A program made the position numbers and the translations under genes. 64,000 nt of DNA from NCBI GenBank assembly GCA_029246285.1, contig JAQWNW010000027.1, positions 1 to 64,000 on the forward strand, read 5' to 3'. The notes beneath the pieces were generated by a model that saw only the letters and a program-made list of their open reading frames with translations, was not told where the DNA came from and made no database searches. Positions 27,366 to 36,601 of this stretch are shown in pieces. The DNA comes from Paracoccaceae bacterium (GTDB lineage Bacteria > Pseudomonadota > Alphaproteobacteria > Rhodobacterales > Rhodobacteraceae). The first letter of the stretch is position 1; every line of letters starts with the position of its first letter.

Positions 27366-28098
27366 ATCCCAATCCTTCCAACCAATTGCCTACCTCGCTA
27401 AGCTCACTAACAATCGTTCCACCAAAACTTTTTGGACGATTTAGTACTCCAACACTAATTCCTAATTTTCTTGCCGCAATTAACTTAGCTTCACTTTGCG
27501 ATCCTCCCGAATTCTTAACCAATAGCCAATTAACTTTTAATTCTTCAAATAATTGCATCTCACTCTCTACAGAAAATGGAGGTCTACTAATAAGATATCG
27601 GCCGTTGCCATATGGAAAAGGATTTTGTGGTTTGTCTATCTGTCGGCAAATCAGAAAAATATTTTTTTGATCTTTGAAGTGCGCTGCACTTTGTCGACCA
27701 GACGCAATAAAAACTACGTCTCTATTATTCAAATGTGGGATTAAATCATATTCGCAATCAAGCCTAAGCCATTTGTCATTTTCCTCCTCTATCCATGCTT
27801 TTCTTTCATATAGGATCCTTGGAATGTTTAATTCTTCACAAACCACTTTCGCATTATAAGTAATATTGCTGGCAAATGGATGAGTGACATCAACAAGTGC
27901 ATCAATATTATTAATTTTTAGATAATTTTTGAGGCCTTTTTGACCACCAAAGCCTCCAAATCGCATATTTTCAGAATATTTAATTGGAGCTTTAGTTACC
28001 CCAGCCATCGATACCGTTACTAAATACTTTGGATTGTTTTCTAATTGCTTTGCAAGAATTCTTGCTTCAAAAGTACCCCCTAATAACAGAATATTCAT
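27358..28098 (-). CDS. cobK: Precorrin-6A reductase
   Basis: Reduces the corrin macrocycle intermediate precorrin-6A (or the cobalt form) in cobalamin biosynthesis. The 246-residue protein begins MNILLLGGTFEARILAKQLE, contains VDVTHPFASNITYNAKVVCE and IPRILYERKAW, and ends with the LLVKNSGGSQSEAKLIAARK region, all typical of CobK/CbiJ. It overlaps cbiD by 4 bases. Confidence 0.93.
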   Translation of the reverse strand: MNILLLGGTFEARILAKQLENNPKYLVTVSMAGVTKAPIKYSENMRFGGFGGQKGLKNYLKINNIDALVDVTHPFASNITYNAKVVCEELNIPRILYERKAWIEEENDKWLRLDCEYDLIPHLNNRDVVFIASGRQSAAHFKDQKNIFLICRQIDKPQNPFPYGNGRYLISRPPFSVESEMQLFEELKVNWLLVKNSGGSQSEAKLIAARKLGISVGVLNRPKSFGGTIVSELSEVGNWLEGLGYE

Positions 28099-29150
28099 GA
28101 CGCTTTACCAACAATATTTCCAGCTCTATCAACTACTACAACATCACAGCAAATAGCAGTATCTCCTATCTGATGGTAAACGCATTCGAGCGCCTTTTGA
28201 GCTACTAATACTGCTAAATCTGGACCACATATTTCTAAAGCCTCTAGAGCCGTATTGGCATGTGATATGTCACTCAAATTTCGCTCTTTTGCCCATTCAT
28301 TTAAAGTTGAAAAATCTACTTGGGATCGTTTTGAATGCAAATCTCTTGCTCCTTGGGCAAGTTTGGTCATTTTTCCAATCCCACCTCCGATGGTCAGCTT
28401 GGGAACGGGATGTCGACGTAAATACTTTAATAGGCCACCGGAAAAATCTCCCATGTCTAACATTGCGTGTTTTGGAAGTCCGTATAAGGCTTGAACAACC
28501 GCTTCTGAGGTGGAACCTGTACACCCGGCGACGTGATGCTCCTTAGTTGCAATTGCAACATCAATACCGCGGTGAATTGATGCAATCCAAGCCGCGCAGC
28601 TAAATGGTCGAACTACGCCAGTCGTTCCCAAAATAGATAAACCATTTTTTATGCCTAATCGAGAATTCCAAGTATTCTTAGCGATCTTAACTCCATTTGG
28701 AATTGAGATAGTAACCTTTATAGCAGGTTTGCGATTAAATCTTTGAGCCATTTCCTCGATAATCTCAGAAATAAACTTTCTTGGCATTGGATTTATAGCC
28801 GGTTCACCAACAGAAATTGGCAATCCTGGCTTTGTTACAGTACCAACGCCAGGACCAGCACTAAATATAATTCCAGATTCTGTTTCTTCGACCTTAACTT
28901 TAATCAAAGCACCATGTGTTACATCTGGATCATCTCCAGCATCTTTTATTATCCCAACCTCAACCCAATTCTCTTTCTTTTCAAAAAATGAAATTTTAAA
29001 TGTTGGCTTCTCACCTTTTGGTAACGTTATAGAGATGACTTCAACTTTTACACCTGCCCACAGAGAGTACAATGCAGCTTTAGTCGCCGCAGTAGCACAT
29101 GCGCCGGTAGTCCAACCTCTTTTCAATCTGATACTCGGTTTATTTCTCAT
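28095..29150 (-). CDS. cbiD: Cobalt-precorrin-5B C1-methyltransferase
   Basis: Methylates C1 of the corrin ring. The 351-residue protein starts with RLKRGWTTGACATAATKAAL and contains GIKNGLSILGTTGVVRPFS and FSGGLLKYLRRHPVPKLTIG, the hallmarks of CbiD. CbiD is the enzyme of the cobalt-early pathway but is also used in many alphaproteobacterial sets that otherwise use cob-type genes, as seen here with cobK. It is divergent from cobA across 92 bases, with no cobalamin riboswitch in that gap. Confidence 0.94.
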   Translation of the reverse strand: MRNKPSIRLKRGWTTGACATAATKAALYSLWAGVKVEVISITLPKGEKPTFKISFFEKKENWVEVGIIKDAGDDPDVTHGALIKVKVEETESGIIFSAGPGVGTVTKPGLPISVGEPAINPMPRKFISEIIEEMAQRFNRKPAIKVTISIPNGVKIAKNTWNSRLGIKNGLSILGTTGVVRPFSCAAWIASIHRGIDVAIATKEHHVAGCTGSTSEAVVQALYGLPKHAMLDMGDFSGGLLKYLRRHPVPKLTIGGGIGKMTKLAQGARDLHSKRSQVDFSTLNEWAKERNLSDISHANTALEALEICGPDLAVLVAQKALECVYHQIGDTAICCDVVVVDRAGNIVGKAS

Positions 29151-29242
29151 CTTTACACTCTATGCTGAGACAGATCTGTCGCCAATATTTATTTAAATGT
29201 ATTTTCTTCACATTACTCATAATAGTCAGTTATATTAACTTT

Positions 29243-30097
29243 ATGAAAAATGCGATTCCTTTACCAATAAATGACTGGCCAATTCTAAATGAGGGCTGGG
29301 TTTGGCTTTGTGGAGCGGGACCAGGAGATCCTGGTTTATTAACTCTACACGCTGTTAATGGGTTAAAGCAGGCAAATGTAATTGTTTACGATGCGTTAGT
29401 GCAAGAAAAGATCCTGGACTGGGCGAACTCAAATGCTAAGCTGATTTATGCCGGGAAACGAGGTGGAAAACCATCTCCCAAGCAACGAGACATATCTTTA
29501 CAGCTCATTGAACTAGCTAGGAAAGGAAAGAAGGTTTTGCGGTTAAAAGGTGGAGATCCTTTCGTATTCGGTAGAGGTGGAGAAGAAGCGCAAACACTTG
29601 TTCAAAATAAGATACCAATACGCATAATACCAGGAATTTCAGCAGGAATAGGAGGCCTAGCTTACGCTGGGATCCCTGTAACACATCGAGATGTGAACCA
29701 GTCCGTAACATTTGTAACTGGGCATGATCAAAATGGGGAAACTCCCAATTCTCTAAATTGGTCAGCGATTTCTCAAGGAAGTCAAGTATTAGTCATTTAC
29801 ATGGGAATGAAACATGCAAAAAAAATAGCTACAGAACTAATGAAAGCAGGTCGATCACCAGACGAACCTGTCGCTGTTGTTTCTAATGCAACAAACGCAA
29901 ATCAAGAAGTATTAGAAAGCTCTTTAAGAAATCTACACGAGGATATAATTAAGTCTAATATTTCGCCACCAGCAATAATCTGCATTGGCAAATCCGTATT
30001 AATGAGGCAGGTTTTGAATTGGCAACATTTTATCAATGGAGGGAGTCCCACGAACGTTGATCCTCTCAACAGAAACCTTTTAACAAAAGTATCTTGA
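29243..30097 (+). CDS. cobA: Uroporphyrinogen-III C-methyltransferase
   Basis: Makes precorrin-2 from uroporphyrinogen III, the entry to cobalamin and siroheme. The 284-residue protein has VWLCGAGPGDPGLLTLHAVN, VVYDALV-type sequence (VIVYDALVQEKIL), VLRLKGGDPFVFGRGGEEAQ and the PGISAGIGGLAYAGIPVTHR block. I start it at the ATG at 29243; the frame is open to 29162 but adds an unlikely hydrophobic extension. The stand-alone enzyme lacks the CysG dehydrogenase domain. cobB follows after 3 bases. Confidence 0.93.
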   Translation: MKNAIPLPINDWPILNEGWVWLCGAGPGDPGLLTLHAVNGLKQANVIVYDALVQEKILDWANSNAKLIYAGKRGGKPSPKQRDISLQLIELARKGKKVLRLKGGDPFVFGRGGEEAQTLVQNKIPIRIIPGISAGIGGLAYAGIPVTHRDVNQSVTFVTGHDQNGETPNSLNWSAISQGSQVLVIYMGMKHAKKIATELMKAGRSPDEPVAVVSNATNANQEVLESSLRNLHEDIIKSNISPPAIICIGKSVLMRQVLNWQHFINGGSPTNVDPLNRNLLTKVS

Positions 30098-30100
30098 ACG

Positions 30101-31360
30101 ATGTCAAACGGCCTCGTAATCTCCGCACCACAATCTGGTAGCGGCAAAACAATCATAACACTTGGAATTTTACGAGCTCTGAAAAATAGGGGTATTCCAA
30201 TCTCATCTGCCAAATCAGGGCCAGATTACATTGATCCAGGTTTTCATACCTTTTCTTCGGGCTCAGAATGCCACAATTTAGACGCTTGGGCGATGGGTGA
30301 AGCGAGACTCAGGAATATTGTTTCAAGGAAAGATAACTTAATTATTGAAGGCGCTATGGGATTATTTGATGGTGCTCCACCAAATGCTAAGGGTTCAACA
30401 GCACATCTCGCCAAGTTATTAAATTTTCCTATTGTCTTAATTATCGACTCCTCAAGGACTGGACAATCCATTGCTGCTTTAGCAAAGGGATTCTTAACTT
30501 ATGATAAAGATCTTTTAATTAACGGCATAATTTTAAATAACGTCGGATCTACTAATCACGAAAATATTTTACGGCATTCATTATCACAGTTCGATTGTCC
30601 TATTATTGGATCAGTTTATAAGAGCCCAGAATTATCGCTACCGTCTAGACATTTAGGATTGGTACAAGCGGCAGAAAATCAAAACTTAAATCAATTTATT
30701 AACAATGCTGCGAGAATAATTGAAAACTCAGTTGACCTGGATACTTTACTTAGAATTGGCGCAAAAGTGCCAAATTTTAAATCATCATGGCAATTGCAAC
30801 CCCCAGCGCAAAGAATTGCAATAGCCTCGGATGCGGCATTTTCATTTACTTACCCACATATAATCGAAGATTGGAAGCGCAATGGAGCGGAAATTAAAAC
30901 TTTTTCACCTTTATCTGATCAGGGCCCTGAAGACTGTGACTTGGTATTTTTACCTGGTGGTTATCCAGAGTTATATGCAGGAAAATTATCAAGTTCAGAA
31001 AATTTCATAGGAAAAATGAAGGCAGCCCCAAAAGTTTACGGAGAGTGTGGCGGTTACATGGTAATGGGAAATGGATTAATAGATGATCAAGGCCAGCGTC
31101 ACAAAATGTTAGGACTACTTGATTTAGAAACTAGCTTCCAAAATAAAAAACTCCATCTCGGTTATAAAAATGTGATTGGAAAAGCAGGACCATTCATTGG
31201 ATCTCACGCCGCTCATGAATTTCATTACGCAAATACAACAAAAGCAAATGGCCAAACCCTTTTCTCTGTTGGCAATTCAAAGGGAGAGAAACAGCCTGAC
31301 GCTGGCTTATTTACCGACAAAGCATCTGGTTCATTTCTTCATGTTATTGACAAACGCTGA
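30101..31360 (+). CDS. cobB: Cobyrinic acid a,c-diamide synthase family (CobB/CbiA)
   Basis: Glutamine-dependent amidation of corrin side chains a and c. The 419-residue protein has the N-terminal ATP domain (ISAPQSGSGKTIITLGILRA, KSGPDYIDPGFH, EGAMGLFDG) and the C-terminal class I amidotransferase-like domain with the nucleophile in YGECGGYMVMG and the His region in HAAHEFHYAN. It sits in one transcript with cobA (3-base gap) and probably with the MFS gene (35 bases later). The name assumes the aerobic substrate hydrogenobyrinate; CbiA activity is possible since CbiD is present. Confidence 0.92.
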   Translation: MSNGLVISAPQSGSGKTIITLGILRALKNRGIPISSAKSGPDYIDPGFHTFSSGSECHNLDAWAMGEARLRNIVSRKDNLIIEGAMGLFDGAPPNAKGSTAHLAKLLNFPIVLIIDSSRTGQSIAALAKGFLTYDKDLLINGIILNNVGSTNHENILRHSLSQFDCPIIGSVYKSPELSLPSRHLGLVQAAENQNLNQFINNAARIIENSVDLDTLLRIGAKVPNFKSSWQLQPPAQRIAIASDAAFSFTYPHIIEDWKRNGAEIKTFSPLSDQGPEDCDLVFLPGGYPELYAGKLSSSENFIGKMKAAPKVYGECGGYMVMGNGLIDDQGQRHKMLGLLDLETSFQNKKLHLGYKNVIGKAGPFIGSHAAHEFHYANTTKANGQTLFSVGNSKGEKQPDAGLFTDKASGSFLHVIDKR

Positions 31361-31395
31361 TAAAAGTTGAGTGTGGCAGATAAAACGGATTACCG

Positions 31396-32610
31396 ATGAG
31401 CAGTGAATCTCAAGCAAAACGTAATGTTTTGGTATTAGCCATGGCCAATGCATTTCTCGGAGCACAACTCCCAATGATGTTTATAATTGGCGGCTTAGCC
31501 GGGCAGTCATTAACTACTAACATCTGTTGGGCAACTTTACCTATATCTTTTATTGTCTTTGGCGCGATGACCACTGCACCATGGTTGAGTCAGTTTATGC
31601 AAAATTATGGGCGAAGAGCAGGTTTTTTTCTCGGTGCGGCGGCTGGAGTATTAGGAGCTATTATTTGCGCAATAGCAATGTACCAAGGCAATTTTACAAT
31701 TTTATTAATTGGATCTTATCTAACAGGTATCTTTCAGTCTTCTCTTGGTTTTTATAGATTTGCAGCAGCTGACATGGCTTCTGAAGATTTTCGAGCGAAA
31801 GCAATTTCCTACACCATGGCAGGAGGATTAGTTTCAGCAATTATTGGCCCTCAATTGGTAAAGCTTACGACAGATTTCTTCACCGTTCCATTTTTAGGGG
31901 TATATGTGACCATTATATTTATAAACTTATTTGGATCATTACTCTTTTTGTTCATAGATATTCCAACCCCAAAAGCTGAACAGTATGATAAGATTTCTTC
32001 GCGATCACGTTTGCAATTGCTTAGTACTCCAAGAATATTCATTCCTATAATTATAGCAATGGTTTCCTACTCCCTAATGACATTAGTTATGACATCCACT
32101 CCGTTAGCTGTGGTTGGTTGCGGATATTCACAGGGCAATGCGGCCGATATCGTTAGCGCACATGTATTAGCAATGTTTGTTCCATCATTCTTTACTGGCC
32201 ATTTAATAAACAGGTTTGGAAATATTAGAATTATCTCAATTGGGCTATTACTCCTTATGTTAGCCGGAATAATAAATCTATCAGGAGTAGCATTAGCAAA
32301 CTTTTTTGTAGGCCTTGTCTTGATAGGTATTGGTTGGAACTTTGGGTTTATTGGGGCAACTACCATGTTATCAAACGCTCATTCAGCAACTGAACGAGGC
32401 AAGGTACAAGGCATCAATGACTTATTTGTTTATGGATCGGTAACATTTGCATCAATTGCCTCTGGAGCTTTGATGAATTGTTCCGCTAGCACCACGGAGC
32501 AAGGTTGGACGGCTGTTAATTTAGCAATGGCACCCTTTTTAATATTAGCCTTCATCGCGGTGCTTTGGCTTATAAAGAATAAAAACTCTAGTATGAATTT
32601 AAAAGCGTAA
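31396..32610 (+). CDS. MFS transporter
   Basis: A 404-residue major facilitator with 12 predicted helices. The loop 2-3 region is QFMQNYGRRAGFFLGAAAG and the C-terminal half repeats the pattern around FFTGHLINRFGNIRIISIG. The substrate is unknown; its position after cobA-cobB could suggest a corrinoid-related or unrelated cargo, without direct evidence. Its 3' end overlaps the convergent gene by 23 bases. Confidence 0.82.
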   Translation: MSSESQAKRNVLVLAMANAFLGAQLPMMFIIGGLAGQSLTTNICWATLPISFIVFGAMTTAPWLSQFMQNYGRRAGFFLGAAAGVLGAIICAIAMYQGNFTILLIGSYLTGIFQSSLGFYRFAAADMASEDFRAKAISYTMAGGLVSAIIGPQLVKLTTDFFTVPFLGVYVTIIFINLFGSLLFLFIDIPTPKAEQYDKISSRSRLQLLSTPRIFIPIIIAMVSYSLMTLVMTSTPLAVVGCGYSQGNAADIVSAHVLAMFVPSFFTGHLINRFGNIRIISIGLLLLMLAGIINLSGVALANFFVGLVLIGIGWNFGFIGATTMLSNAHSATERGKVQGINDLFVYGSVTFASIASGALMNCSASTTEQGWTAVNLAMAPFLILAFIAVLWLIKNKNSSMNLKA

Positions 32611-33337
32611 GTCTTAATAATCGTATTTTTTTTCTAAACTCCGATGATTGAAGTTCTCCCGAAAGAACCAGCTGGGGTTTTTTCATTATTTTTCTTAAAA
32701 CTATTGGGGCCATCCATCCTAATCTAAAGCCCGCTACTGTGCGTCGATCTAAAGTGTTATTGCGTGCGCAATCAATCTCCGCGGTAGCCTTTTTAGCTAA
32801 ATTATATAGCGCGTCATTGCTGAGGTCAGGCAACGGATTCCGTCCTAATTCTAGCAACTTGGGGACAGCCAGAAGATAAAATGCCATACCTACCCCACGG
32901 CCATAAGATGTAATTGATACATCTGATCCAAGACAGGATTTTAGTAAATTTGAAGATGTGTATTCTATATAATTCCACAAATCTAATTCATTTTGATGAT
33001 GATTAGAATTGATATCCCAAATTCGTGCACGAACTGTTTCTTTTAATAATCTGATACCAATTTTGTTATTTACCAAATGCCCTTTCAAGGCATGAGCAAT
33101 TGGGTGGTCAACGACAGCCTCGCCTCCTTCAAAAGAACTTAAGAGATCAAGCCACCACTGCAACCGCATTTCAGCTATTAGCCTATCGGAAGTTATCCAT
33201 GGTATTCTACTTATCTCAATATTTAAGGCATAAATCGGAAACATAATTTTTTTTAACTGACTGTCGCAGGTCATTATCGCCAGGTATTTATCAGGATCAT
33301 ATTCTGATACTTGTTTAATACAGTGATTTAAACTCAA
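32588..33337 (-). CDS. Squalene/phytoene synthase superfamily protein, NDUFAF6-like
   Basis: A 249-residue all-helical protein of the phytoene/squalene synthase fold. It keeps PIYALNIEISRIPW and LRLQWW-type sequence (AEMRLQWWLDLL) but lacks clear copies of both aspartate-rich DxxxD motifs used for prenyl diphosphate chemistry. This resembles the NDUFAF6 group, which includes a mitochondrial complex I assembly factor and alphaproteobacterial homologues. It overlaps cimA by 4 bases and is the last gene of the cysS-cimA transcript. A carotenoid role is unlikely; no other carotenoid genes are present. Confidence 0.75.
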   Translation of the reverse strand: MSLNHCIKQVSEYDPDKYLAIMTCDSQLKKIMFPIYALNIEISRIPWITSDRLIAEMRLQWWLDLLSSFEGGEAVVDHPIAHALKGHLVNNKIGIRLLKETVRARIWDINSNHHQNELDLWNYIEYTSSNLLKSCLGSDVSITSYGRGVGMAFYLLAVPKLLELGRNPLPDLSNDALYNLAKKATAEIDCARNNTLDRRTVAGFRLGWMAPIVLRKIMKKPQLVLSGELQSSEFRKKIRLLRLTLLNSY

Positions 33338-34953
33338 AGTGACTGAGCTCCATCACGAACTAACTTCCATTGTATTGCATCTAATAAGGCTTCAAACGAA
33401 GCATCAACAATATTAGCTGAGACACCAACTGTAGACCATCGCTTTCCTTGCCCATCTTCACAATCAATTATTACTCTGGTAACTGCCTCTGTACCGCCAT
33501 CGGTAATTCTGACTTTAAAATCTACTAATTTCATATCATCAATATATTTTTGATAAGGACCTAAATCTTTAGCTAATGCCATGGATAGCGCATTAATTGG
33601 ACCACGATCTGACCCAAAACTATCCATGCTTTCAGAAACTGACAAAACTTTTTTATTATTAATTTGGGTGACAACTACTGCCTCAGAAATTGAAACCATT
33701 TTATTATGTTTGTTTTTCCTTCGCTCAACAGTCACCTTATATCTCTTTACGTCAAAATAATCTGGCATCTCTCCTAGATGCTTTCTCGCTAAAAGCTCAA
33801 AAGAAGCCTGAGCACTATCATATGCATAACCATTTTCTTCGCGTGATTTAATATCATTTAATATTTCTATAAGCTTTGGTTCTTTATCCGTGACTATAAT
33901 ACCAGCTTCTTTGAGTCTCAGCCTGAGATTAGATTGTCCGGCCTGATTAGACATTGGTATAACGCGCTGATTCCCAACCAGAATTGGATCAATATGTTCG
34001 TAAGTTTCGGGTGCCTTTAAAATTGCGCTCGCATGTAAACCTGCCTTATGTGCAAAAGCGCTTGCACCAACATACGCTGATTGTTTTTGAGGGACTCTAT
34101 TTAACACGTCATCTAAGGTTCTAGAAATTGCTGTTAATTTTTTCAGCTTATCAACACTTACATTTAATTTAAAGTTACTTTTAAAAGGCTCCTTCAATAA
34201 CAATGTAGGGATAATACTGATTAAATTTGCATTACCACATCTTTCTCCAAGACCATTCAAGGTGCCCTGGATCTGCCGCGCTCCCGCTAAAATAGCTGCT
34301 AGACTATTGGCTACTGCATGTTCAGTATCATTATGAGAATGAATCCCGATATGAGAACCTGGTATACCATAAGCAATTACAGCCTTAGTTACTAATGTAA
34401 CTGTATCTGGTAATGTACCACCATTAGTGTCACACAACACAACCCACCGAGCACCTGCTTCATAAGCAGTTTTTGCGACGGTCAAAGCATATTCTGAATT
34501 ATCCATATACCCATCAAAAAAATGCTCACAATCAAATATTGCTTCTTTTCCTTTTGAAACTAAATATTCGATACTTTCGCGTACGTTTGCTAAATTTTCC
34601 TCTAAGCTTACACCAAGAGCTTTTCTGACGTGAAAATCATGAGATTTGCCAACCAGACAAACAGCATCTGTATTTGCATTGATAACCGCAGAAAGCACAT
34701 CGTCATTTTCAACCGAAAAACCCGTCCGTTTGGTCATTCCAAAAGCTGTGAAAGTTGCGTTTGTTTTTGGCGGAATTTTAAAAAATTCATTATCGGTAGG
34801 GTTTGCGCCAGGCCATCCACCTTCAATATAGTCGACCCCTAACTCATCTAAAGCTTCCGTAAGTCTCATTTTGTCACTTGAACTAAAGTCAACTCCTTGC
34901 GTTTGCTGCCCATCTCGCAAGGTTGTATCAAAAAGATATATTTGCTCAATCAT
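33334..34953 (-). CDS. cimA: Citramalate synthase
   Basis: Condenses pyruvate and acetyl-CoA to citramalate, feeding isoleucine synthesis. The 539-residue protein has the DRE-TIM barrel start LFDTTLRDGQQTQGVDFSS, IHSHNDTEHAVANSLAAILA with metal-binding histidines, and LNGLGERCGNANLISIIPTL, followed by the C-terminal regulatory LeuA dimer domain (VDFKVRITDGGTEAVTRVII). Length and the LRDGQQTQG form fit CimA rather than 2-isopropylmalate synthase. Its start overlaps the cysS stop (ATGA). Confidence 0.92.
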   Translation of the reverse strand: MIEQIYLFDTTLRDGQQTQGVDFSSSDKMRLTEALDELGVDYIEGGWPGANPTDNEFFKIPPKTNATFTAFGMTKRTGFSVENDDVLSAVINANTDAVCLVGKSHDFHVRKALGVSLEENLANVRESIEYLVSKGKEAIFDCEHFFDGYMDNSEYALTVAKTAYEAGARWVVLCDTNGGTLPDTVTLVTKAVIAYGIPGSHIGIHSHNDTEHAVANSLAAILAGARQIQGTLNGLGERCGNANLISIIPTLLLKEPFKSNFKLNVSVDKLKKLTAISRTLDDVLNRVPQKQSAYVGASAFAHKAGLHASAILKAPETYEHIDPILVGNQRVIPMSNQAGQSNLRLRLKEAGIIVTDKEPKLIEILNDIKSREENGYAYDSAQASFELLARKHLGEMPDYFDVKRYKVTVERRKNKHNKMVSISEAVVVTQINNKKVLSVSESMDSFGSDRGPINALSMALAKDLGPYQKYIDDMKLVDFKVRITDGGTEAVTRVIIDCEDGQGKRWSTVGVSANIVDASFEALLDAIQWKLVRDGAQSL

Positions 34954-36320
34954 TTAAGTGCCTCTAACTTTTTATAATCAAAATTATCTGTTAACTCCCA
35001 GGTTATCCCCTCTTTTGTATCATTAATTTGCAAACCTGATCTAACGAAACCATCTCTTAATTCGTCCGCTCTTACGTAATCCTTTCGTAATCTTGCCTCA
35101 TCTCTCTCCTTAAGTAGATTATCTATCAATGTGGTTATTTTTTGTGGAATTCTTTTCCTCATGCCAATGTCAGAACCTGAGTAAAATAGCCCTAAAAACA
35201 GTCCAGAAGCTTTTAAGCAAGATAAGTTGCCTGTTTTGGCCAACTTGTGCATTTCTGTTAAAGCTAAAGGCGTATTTAAATCGTCAGCAATCGCATTAAT
35301 AACATTAGGACTAACCTCTCCTGTTTCAGATTTTTCAATCAAATCTATCCACTTTCTATATAACCGATGGTTTTCCGATAATTTATTTTTTGTCCAGTCA
35401 AGTGGTTTTCGATAATGAGTATTTAAATACATTAGTCTTATAGCACCACCTGGTACGCCATCATTCATTAATTCTTTTGGTGAAAAATAATTTCCAAGGG
35501 ATTTTGACATTTTTTTTCCATCAATTTGAAGCATTTCATTATGCATCCATACCTGCGCAAAATCCTCTTCAGAACTTAAGCAACAACTTTGAGCTTTCTC
35601 ATTCTCGTGATGAGGAAAAGCTAAATCTAAACCACCACCATGAATATCAAATTTTTCACCAAAAATCTCACGACTCATGGCAGAACATTCTATATGCCAA
35701 CCAGGTCGCCCAAAACCCCAAGGACTTTTCCAACCCGGTTCTTTATCCTTCGAAGGTTTCCATAACACAAAATCCATAGGATTTTTTTTGTAAGGAGCGA
35801 TCTCAACTCTAGCTCCGGCAATCATATCATCCAAACTTCTACGTGACAAAGTTCCATAATTTTTATATTTTGACACATCAAAAAGGACATGATTTTTAGA
35901 TTCATATGCGTAATCGATCCCTATCAACTCTTCAATCATAGCAATCATAGGATTGATATACTCAGTAGCTCTTGGCTTAAACGTAGGTTCCAAATTTCCT
36001 AGAGCAGCCATATCCTCGACGAACCATTTTATAGTTTCATTGGTTATCTCATTAATAGTTCGACCACTCTTAATTACACTCGCATTAATTTTATCATCGA
36101 CGTCCGTAAAGTTTCGCGCATAACTTACTGAATCTTTCCCATATTTATATCTCAACAACCGAAACAACATGTCGAAAACGATGACCGGGCGAGCATTACC
36201 TATATGCGCCCGCTCGTAGACCGTAGGGCCACAAACATACATCTTTACATCACTAGGATCTAAAGGATTAAAAATATTTTTTTCCTTAGACTGTGAATTG
36301 AATAATTTTATATCAAACAT
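34950..36320 (-). CDS. cysS: Cysteinyl-tRNA synthetase
   Basis: Charges tRNA-Cys. The 456-residue class I synthetase has the zinc and HIGH-type region MYVCGPTVYERAHIGNARPV, GWHIECSAMSREIFG and the KMSKS motif as KKMSKSLGNYFS. I start at ATG 36320 (MFDIKLFNSQ); a GTG at 36332 is the alternative. It is translationally coupled to cimA. The 281-base gap upstream to the aminotransferase is AT-rich and holds only a short AT palindrome that I would not assign a function. Confidence 0.96.
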   Translation of the reverse strand: MFDIKLFNSQSKEKNIFNPLDPSDVKMYVCGPTVYERAHIGNARPVIVFDMLFRLLRYKYGKDSVSYARNFTDVDDKINASVIKSGRTINEITNETIKWFVEDMAALGNLEPTFKPRATEYINPMIAMIEELIGIDYAYESKNHVLFDVSKYKNYGTLSRRSLDDMIAGARVEIAPYKKNPMDFVLWKPSKDKEPGWKSPWGFGRPGWHIECSAMSREIFGEKFDIHGGGLDLAFPHHENEKAQSCCLSSEEDFAQVWMHNEMLQIDGKKMSKSLGNYFSPKELMNDGVPGGAIRLMYLNTHYRKPLDWTKNKLSENHRLYRKWIDLIEKSETGEVSPNVINAIADDLNTPLALTEMHKLAKTGNLSCLKASGLFLGLFYSGSDIGMRKRIPQKITTLIDNLLKERDEARLRKDYVRADELRDGFVRSGLQINDTKEGITWELTDNFDYKKLEALK

Positions 36321-36601
36321 CGTCAACACCACAAATTAGCTATGAGGTGGACTATCAGATAATTAAATAATTTAAAATAAAAGAAAAGCCCACTTAATTT
36401 TTTAGCAGGTTATAATAATACAAATAGTTATTTTTTCTTTTTCCATACCTCTCCCGTATATTGAATAATCTAAAATGACAAGCTTACCCAATATCAGATC
36501 TTAAAAGATACAATTAATAATAATAAATTATTATTTAAATCACTTGTTTTTAAAAGTAATAATTGCAAATAGATAACCAACAAACTCTAAAGGATTTTCT
36601 A

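Noticed and set aside
29151-29242. Possible cobalamin riboswitch between cbiD and cobA
   Set aside because: The gap is about 92 bases and lacks a B12-box-like sequence; such riboswitches need about 200 bases.
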